Shown: positions 56,861 to 64,000 of the stretch, piece after piece | Layout of the letters: each line of letters opens with the position of its first letter | Numbering within the stretch: position 1 is the stretch's first letter | Assembly (NCBI GenBank): GCA_039621445.1 | Contig: CP154957.1 | Location: forward strand, 558,001 to 622,000 | Reading direction: 5' to 3' | Source: Euglena gracilis | Lineage: Eukaryota; Euglenida; Euglenophyceae; Euglenales | Length of the DNA: 64,000 nt | Translations under genes and position numbers: made by a program | The notes under the pieces: generated by a model | Told to the model about the DNA's origin: nothing | What the model saw: the letters and a program-made list of their open reading frames with translations, nothing else | The model's database searches: none

Positions 56861-57126
56861 GTGCCCTGGACCCCTCCCATCCACTGGCATCCCGCCGCGC
56901 GCCGGCCTGTCTCCCGGTGTTGGACTTCGTCGCGCCCTTGGCCCCCGCCCCCGCGCTTGGCGCGCTGGCGCTCTGGCAGCCGCTGGCCCAGCGGCGGCCG
57001 GAGGCGTCGCCGCGGCCGGCGGGGGCGGCGGGGGCGGCCGCGCCCGCCCCCGCCGCTGGCGCCGCTCAGGGGTCCCCCGCCGACGTGTTCATTCGCGGAC
57101 TGTTTTGTCCACACACCGGAATGAAA
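56858..57126 (+). CDS. Exon candidate ending DVFIRGLFCPHTGMK with consensus donor
   Basis: Open frame LPVLDFVAPLAPAPALGALA, an Ala/Pro-rich run, SPADVFIRGLFCPHTGMK, then GTGAGT. The consensus donor and GC-rich composition support an exon; the 5' border (AG at 56,857 or 56,978) is uncertain. Function not recognised. Confidence 0.45.
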
Positions 57127-57410
57127 GTGAGTGCCATCCAGTGCTGTCATTTTGATAATTCAGTTTGATGGGTTTTTACAAAAAAAAATAAGTTTGTCTG
57201 CCACCTGCTGACGCGAAGGATGTCTGAACGGACGCACAATGTCTGCTGGGCTGCAGAATGTGCAGCGGACCTCGAGGTCGCTTCACCCTCCCGAGTCTGT
57301 TTTGTGTCACGACCACATTCCACTCCAAACGTTTGGGACGGACACACACGCGGCTTCCCCCCCCCCCCCTCGCTCAACTTGCTGTTGGCCCCCTGCCCTG
57401 CCCTGAACAG

Positions 57411-57578
57411 TACCCCCGGCTCTGCCCCAGCCACCCCTCGGCTGGCCGCCGAACCGAGCCGGGCCACGGGCGGCGCCGCGAACCCCGCCCCCCGGCCTGG
57501 GCCCGGCCCCCAGCGACAGCCTCTGCGGCAGCTCCAGCACCCCGCCCCCCCGGTGGCCACTCCCCTGGCAAAGGCCAG
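57411..57578 (+). CDS. Exon candidate, Pro/Arg-rich
   Basis: Acceptor gccctgaacag|TACCCC, donor GGCCAG|GTGTGT, 56 codons in phase 0 after the previous candidate. Two forward frames are open, both low complexity. It runs into a GT-rich array. Confidence 0.35.
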
Positions 57579-57599
57579 GTGTGTGACGGGTGTATTGTT

Positions 57600-57900
57600 T
57601 GCAGTTATTTTGTGTGCGCAACTGCATTTTGTGTGTGCGCGCGTGCGTCAGTTTGTGTGTGTGTGTGTGTGTGTGTTTGGATGTGTGTTTGGATGTTTGG
57701 ATGTTTGAATGTGTTGTAGGTGTGCATGTGTGTGCATGCGTGCGTCCACGCCCATATGTGCATGCATTGTGTGTGTAGTATTTGTTGTGTGCGTTGTGTG
57801 CATTGTGTGCATTGTGTGTGTGAGACTGCGTTATGCGCGTGGGTGTGGGTGTGGGTGTGTGCTTGTATGTGTGTGTGTGTGTGTGTGTGCACGGTGCTTG
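57600..57900. repeat. GT-rich region (GTGTGCAT variants)
   Basis: Interrupted GT, GTTTGGAT and GTGTGCAT arrays after an exon candidate. Confidence 0.9.
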
Positions 57901-58059
57901 TACCCCTGCAGTTCATGTGTGAGTGGGTTGGTGGGTGTGTGGATGTGTTACCCCCCCATTGGGAGTTTCAGCCAAGTTTGAAACAATTGGCCTGAAGTGT
58001 CTGAAACAGACAGTTTGTAGCTTCTTGTCTCGAGTCCGAATCATACCATTGCTTGAGGT

Positions 58060-58350
58060 GTGTCCGACCGCCCCCCCCCCCCACCCCGGGGGTGACTGGC
58101 TGGTTTTTGCCTCCAAAACCCCCCAGAGAGGGGGGTGTCGGCCAGGAACGGCTGAAAGTGGCCAGCCGGCGCCAAAGGCGCAGCAATTTTTTGTTCTTTT
58201 TTGGGGAAAATTTATTGATTTTACGCCATTTTTGGCCGAGCGACCAGAGTGACCGACCCCCCCCCCCCAAGGATGGGGGGTGGGAAGTGGGTGACGGGTT
58301 TTTTAACAGTGGAAAGGGACCCCCCCCTGTCCCCGGGGTTGGTAAGCAAA
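58060..58350. repeat. Intronic element family D, copy 3
   Basis: gggggtgactggctggttttt, gccggcgccaaaggcgc, ggggtgggaagtgggtgacggg, ending ggggttggtaagcaa; about 100 bp upstream of an exon candidate. Confidence 0.8.
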
Positions 58351-58448
58351 TTGTACAGGGCCTCATTCCCCACCCCGCTTCGCCGCACCCCCCGGGGCTC
58401 CGTGTGACTGCCATTGCGGTGCCTCTCCCGCCGCCGCCCATGTCGCAG

Positions 58449-58644
58449 GAAGGGCAGCTGGCAGGCGGGGCTGCTGCCGCCCGCCGGCGCCGGCGCCAGC
58501 GCTGGCCGGCCCGCGTCGCCCACGCCGCGGCGGTCCCCGTCGCCGGGCGTCATCCGCAGCGCCTCCCCCCGGGCGGCGCCGCCCCCCGCCGCCCCGCCCA
58601 GCTACACCGCGAGTGCCGAGCGCAGCGCACGCGTGCCGGGGCAC
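58449..58644 (+). CDS. Exon candidate, Ala/Pro/Ser/Arg-rich
   Basis: Acceptor ccatgtcgcag|GAAGGG. One frame reads ASPTPRRSPSPGVIRSASPR then AAPPPAAPPSYTASAER, typical of disordered tails; another is Arg-rich. GT at 58,645. Confidence 0.35.
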
Positions 58645-59386
58645 GTCTTTTGGGTTGGGGGCCTGACCCCAACATAACAGGCCATAGCCCCTAAGAAACA
58701 CTTAGTAAGTTTTTTATAATTATTATTCATTTATTTAATTTATTAGTTATTTTTTGAGCTTATGCCGACCCTGACCTCCACTCTGGGGTCCCGAATGGGA
58801 CCGACCGAATGGGCGTCCCAGGGAAGCAGGCTTACCCCCTTGAATTTTGGTGCGAGCCCCCACTGAGTTCCCACCCCCTCCTGTCCAGCCCTCGTGGTGG
58901 GTGAGTTCCCACACCTCCCATGAGCGTTGGTTTTACGCAGGGAGGTGGGGGGGTCTAAACCTGAGATAGGGGTCTGGGACCCACCTGGAACCCAAACCCC
59001 TGGAAATCCTGGAACCCATTTTCTTTTAGAGCTTTGTGCCGGGGAAGACGAATTTTTTAGCGTACATTTTGGCCAATTTTTCATAAAAGTTCGCGAAAAT
59101 GCGATTTTCGGTCGTTTTTCCACCCTCAAAAAATTTTTCTGCCGCTTTGTGCCGAAAAAGAATTGTGCTCAGGGGGGTCGGATCCACCCACTCATTTAAT
59201 ACCCTGAACCCCTGCAAACACCTCTGGAGCCGTTGGGCTGCCAATGCCGGGCTCGAGTCGCGCTGCGGCTCTCCGCATCCAACGCCGAGGCCCTGGATCA
59301 CAGGCCCCGCCCCGCCTTCCAGCGGCCGTGCGCTCCGCCTCGGCCAGCCCTCCACTGGGTGGCTCTCCGACCATCTTAACGATCGG

Positions 59387-59387
<1 letters not shown>

Positions 59388-59424
<37 letters not shown>

Positions 59425-59443
59425 GTGCTGTGCTGTGTGTGTG

Positions 59444-59506
<63 letters not shown>

Positions 59507-59525
59507 GTGCTGTGCTGTGTGTGTG

Positions 59526-59560
<35 letters not shown>
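59388..59560. repeat. (GT)n array with GTTGTGCTGTGCTGT interruptions
   Basis: Two copies of ttgtgctgtgctgtgtgtg within GT repeats, starting at a potential donor. Confidence 0.97.
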
Positions 59561-59563
<3 letters not shown>

Positions 59564-60104
59564 CAAAGTTGCGTTGCTTTTCGACACCCCCTATTGTTAT
59601 TTCTTATGCCATCCTCATGTCTCTTGCTAGGGCATGGGACACTTGTGGAACTACACTCCCTGAGTTTTTTTTCGTTTTTATTGTGTTCCTATTTCCCATC
59701 CTATTTCTTACAAAATGAAAGATTAATAAATGAAAAGGAACTCAAAAGAGGAAACTAATAAATTTTTTTGGATGCATTTTAGGGATAGGAGGGCCGCTTC
59801 CATTCACTGCACTGGCATTATGTGCGCGCGCTTGCTGTCTTGGGTGTGTTGTTTGCTGTGTGCTGTATCTGTTTCAAGGCTCATAATGTGCGTTGCATGG
59901 AAATTGGGTAGAACCACGAGTTCACTTTACCCCCTGTTTCGACACCCTTCCGGGAGATGTTCACAAAGTGGGTGGTATTGCCCCCCTCCAAGAGCTAAAA
60001 GTGGCTTGGGCTTTGGTTGGATGCGTGGGGGCCTGAACAAGTGCCACTTGGGGAGGGCCATCAAGTAGATCACTAACTTCCAATATGTTTAAAATAAACA
60101 AGCA

Positions 60105-60245
60105 TAAATAAAATTAATAAATAAATATATAAATAAAGACTAATAAATAAATATGTAAGTAAATACATGAATAAGAATAAATGAATAATATATATTAATA
60201 AATATAAATAAATATTGTTAATAGTTATATTTTAGAATAATATGT
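60105..60245. repeat. (ATAAATAA)n AT-rich tract
   Basis: ataaataaata words; no other feature. Confidence 0.85.
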
Positions 60246-60252
60246 AACTCAG

Positions 60253-60416
60253 CCAACGCTTGCGGGGCTGCCGCCCCCCGCCAGCGCCCGGTCCGGCTCC
60301 CCGTGCCGCCCACGGTCTCCCCTGCGACCTCTTCCTGCCCCGACTCCCCATGCCCCTGCCAGCCGTGGTGCCTCGCCTGCGGCCCCTGAGGGGCTGAAGC
60401 CAAAAGTTCCAGCGAA
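60253..60416 (+). CDS. Exon candidate, Pro-rich
   Basis: Acceptor tgtaactcag|CCAACG; reads PTLAGLPPPASARSGSPCRP, ASRGASPAAPEGLKPKVPA, donor GCGAA|GTGTGT. A GC-rich island amid AT-rich sequence. Confidence 0.4.
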
Positions 60417-61611
60417 GTGTGTGCCGGGAGTGGATTTCAGGCGGGTGTCAAATGTTTCCACTTTCACGATCTCACACGTTGTCATGCTCAACGTTTTGCA
60501 ATGGCTCTTTCTGCAGGGGGTAATTTTTTCCGTTTCGCATTTTTCGCATTTTTTAAATTTTCCCAAAAAATGCGCATTTTTTGTGCAGTTTCTCGTTTTT
60601 TGGCACATTTTTCTGATTTAGTTTTCAGCGCTGTTCCCCCCCACGATTTATCCAATTTTTTGTTTTTGAACCATTTTTCCAAATTTTTGTGTTGTTTGAA
60701 AATTATTTTTTTTTAAAACTGACGTTTTCCTCATCATTCTACAAACTTGGTGTAAACTTGGACCATTTTTTTTTGCATGTTTTGGGGCAATTTCTGCATT
60801 TCCGTGATTTTTATGCGGTTCCACTCAGACTTTGCCCATTCTTGTAAATTGTTTCCAAAACATACGCAATTTTTGTGCATTTTCACACTTTTTTTCAAGG
60901 TCAGGCTTGCGCAAATCCCCCTGCTTTCTCTTTACCTTGATGAACCCCTCCTGTCCCGCTGTCCATGAAATGAATTTATTGTGGTTACACCGAAACGAAT
61001 TTGACAGGAAATACCTTTGTATCCTTCCTTGTATCTTGTTTGTTCCCATCATTCATTCCCTTCATGCGTTCCTATCCATTTTGGTACCACCAAGAGGGCG
61101 TCGAACTTTGGGCACACAGAAAATCTCTGACACGAGCCACACGGAGGCCATTTGTAGCGTAATCCGTGGCCGGCATGCACTTCTGATCGAAGTCCATAGA
61201 GTATGCTCGGCGGCCCCTGGCCGACATTTCGAACTGACCCGTTCTAACATCTTTTCCTTCTCCCTTTTCCTCCTCGCTAACCCAGCTCGAGCTGCGATCC
61301 GGTGTCTTTTGACCCTGTCCCAAAACTGCTGTTCTTACCCGTGTTTTTATTTTACCGTGAATTTTGGGTCCAGGGTTTTCCACGGTGTGGGCAGGTGGTT
61401 TGTTTCAGAGGTGGGGGGAATGACTTACAACTCACAATGTAACGCCTGCATCCCCCGGGGTTTGTGGGATGGCTTTCGTGGGTGTGGGCCACTGCACCCC
61501 AGGGTGGGGGGGGGGCACCTGGGATTGATGGTTCATGTCCCATCGGTCCGCCTTGGAAGGGCCAAGTACGAGGTCAAATGCACTGCAAAAATGGAATAAA
61601 AAGTGATACGT

Positions 61612-61635
61612 ATGTATGTGTGTGTGTGTGTGTGC

Positions 61636-61731
<96 letters not shown>
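61612..61731. repeat. (GT)n microsatellite
   Basis: About 55 GT units with two GCGT variants. Confidence 0.98.
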
Positions 61732-61977
61732 CAGCCTCCCACTAAACGGCCGGTCGTACACTGGTACATTGGTACACTACTAAACGGCGGGTCGTACAGT
61801 GTGACCCGGGTCCCACTTTTGGACTTTTAGGTGCCGCAGCGCCGGAAACCGCCCGGATCCCGGGCAACCGTCGGCGGATGTGGGGAGGGTTCCCGCTTAA
61901 TTTTGGGAATAGGGTTAGGGTTATGATTGGAAATTGGCCAATTTTAGGGATCAAGTTAGTTATATGTGTATGCATAT

Positions 61978-62215
<238 letters not shown>

Positions 62216-64000
62216 AAATGTGTAAAATGTGTAAAATATGTAAATGTAAGTCATGTGGAAATTATAAACATATTCTCATTGGAAAAGGCATCTATATATC
62301 AGCTCTGCAAAGAAAAGCAAGGGTCCCACCGTCTCTTATTTATTGTACAGATTGCAGTCCTCCTGTTTGGCGTCAATTTTGGACAGTATTTCGACTTCTT
62401 GGCAGGCTCAAAAAAACATATTCTCATTGGAAAAGCATCTATATATCATACGTGTATTATTATTTATATATTTGTGACAGCGCCTTGACCTCGGCGTCAG
62501 GGAGGAGCTGCAGGGAAAATGTTCGGCTGTGTGAAACACCAATGGGGACCTTTTGGGTCCCAAAGAATCGGTGCACCGGAAAAAGATGGTAATGTGTACC
62601 TTCTGGAGGGAGGAGTTTGGAACGTGGTGAGATGTCAATTGAAGGGGGTCGCAAGCACTTTCCCCCCGACTTTCTGGAGTTTGCAATTCATGTTTTTTTT
62701 TTGCATTTACACTTGTGGATTTGTTGCTCAACAATCTGTCCGAGGATATTGTTGGTGTGAAAGTCCTGCAAACAGAAACGTCATTGGACGCACCCGAATG
62801 CCTGCTGCACCACGCGCCACCGAACCCACTCCCATCCCACTGTTCTTTGTTTACCTCATCCACACTTTGCAATGGGGCTTTGCGAATTTGAATGTGCGAT
62901 TTGGTTGGCAATACAATCCAAGGGGTTTCCTTTGGATGGCCAACCGCCTCCCTCCCCGAGAAGATAAACCCGAGAAGACAGATCTTTTTTGAACTTTTCA
63001 ACTGTTTAATTTTTTTCAATTTCAAACCTTTTTAAACTGGTTTTGTTCTCAACATGAACACTGACTGACCCCTGCCAAAGTCAGCTGAAAAGCACAAACT
63101 GACGAATCGAATGAACAAATAAAACACAAACTCAAGAATAACAAACGAACTCACGAATAACTCAAGAATGACAAACAAACCCACAAATAAAAACAAAAAC
63201 TCAAGAAATGCGCAATGTCAGCCTGGTTTCAACGCCTAATTCAGCCTGCGACCACCCCATCGCAAACAGGAATCGGCCGCCGCTGCCGCGCGACCTCGCC
63301 CCTTGCTTTGCGCTGGCGGCCTCCTGTGCCCCACTTCTCACCCCTCGCCCTGATTTGTGGCTTGCTAGAGATCCCCATTCGCAAACTGAAAAAGATTGTG
63401 CATGGAAAGCGTCATTGCCCATTCTGCATAGAGCTTTGACATTGCTCTTATTACTGCATTTTTTTTGTATCTGAAAAAACCCAGGAAAAATGACATTCTG
63501 TGTGTCTCACAGATTCGGAGATTGAACCAGAATTGTTAATTGAAATGTCTTAAACAATCAAAAACTACATGACTTTTTTTTAATTTCAACTTGTGTGAAT
63601 TTCTTGCGTTCAGTGACAGTTGTGGCGGCAAGCATTCCCCCGCTTATGCACACTGTCTGTTTTAATTTGCTTTTTGGGTTGTTGGCGGATTTTGAAAACA
63701 CTTGCCATGTTTCAAAATCAGTCATGTGGTGTTTTCCACCCTGAGTAGGCACCTTCTTTTCAAATCATTTCCGACAATTTGTCCGCTTCCCAGAGTTTGC
63801 AAAGAACAAGAAAAATATTATATTTTGGTAAATTGAATTTCATAGCCAGAGCAGTTTGGGATCGAAAGGGGTGGTTCAGTGGGAGGTTAGTTGTTTGGTG
63901 TGCACAAATATGCCTTTCCTCGCTGCGTATATATTTCCCGCTGCGGGGTATAACAATTTATTTGGGCAATTTTATGGTTTTTATGGTTCTGGTCTGTTTG
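62216..64000. other. No supportable gene
   Basis: Contains a short direct repeat (tattctcattggaaaaggcatctatatatc near 62,269 and again near 62,419). Frames at 62,519-62,992 and 63,208-63,474 are open but unlike any family I recognise; a GC-rich patch at 63,235-63,350 could be another tail exon. Confidence 0.5.

Noticed and set aside
60832-61599. Open frame of 255 codons
   Set aside because: No recognisable domain, no splice or composition support, begins in a T-rich tract.
62408-63025. Minus-strand open frame of 205 codons
   Set aside because: Overlaps another open frame on the plus strand, Ser/Lys-rich without family features.

Overview
The window is nuclear DNA from a microbial eukaryote. 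Small GC-rich exons (about 40-200 nt) are scattered through introns of 0.3-3 kb packed with microsatellites, C/G homopolymer runs, palindromes and short interspersed elements. No bacterial operon, rRNA or tRNA was seen. Most introns are GT-AG, but at least four junctions in two genes cannot be GT-AG without a stop, a frame break or an insertion in a conserved motif. Mixed conventional and non-conventional introns, interstitial TTAGGG-like repeats and a CCCH protein of a style I associate with kinetoplastids suggest Euglenozoa, perhaps a euglenid. That placement is inference (about 0.5).

Layout. (1) About 560-11,850, plus strand: a mitochondrial-type TsaD/Qri7/OSGEPL1 gene (tRNA t6A synthesis) in at least 12 recognisable exons; its first exon is not recognised and may lie outside the window. 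(2) About 12,790-25,590, plus strand: a cytochrome-P450-reductase-like FAD/NADP oxidoreductase with an N-terminal CCGSGC cysteine domain and no flavodoxin domain. (3) Nested antisense in its second intron, 14,713-15,374: the 5' part of a CCCH zinc-finger gene, most of it duplicated 808 bp away, with one duplication edge exactly on a splice donor of the host gene. (4) About 28,500-30,830: unassigned exon-like segments. (5) About 32,700-48,811, plus strand: a kinesin motor domain over some 14 exons, with coiled-coil and proline-rich tail exon candidates to about 60,400. (6) 60,500-64,000: mostly repeats, no recognisable gene.

Repeat landscape. There are (CA/GT)n, (CATA)n, (CCGA)n, (CATC)n and (CTATG)n arrays, a four-block pentanucleotide array, a dispersed TTGCGCA palindrome in the first large intron, and numerous 100-450 bp intronic elements with C/G-run ends and a GGCGC-gaa-GCGCC hairpin core. 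Several elements recur as direct or inverted copies.

The genes are not obviously related in function: t6A tRNA modification, flavin electron transfer, mRNA binding and microtubule transport. Exon borders were set by family similarity, reading frame and splice phase by eye; no alignment or transcript was available, and homopolymer runs may contain assembly errors.
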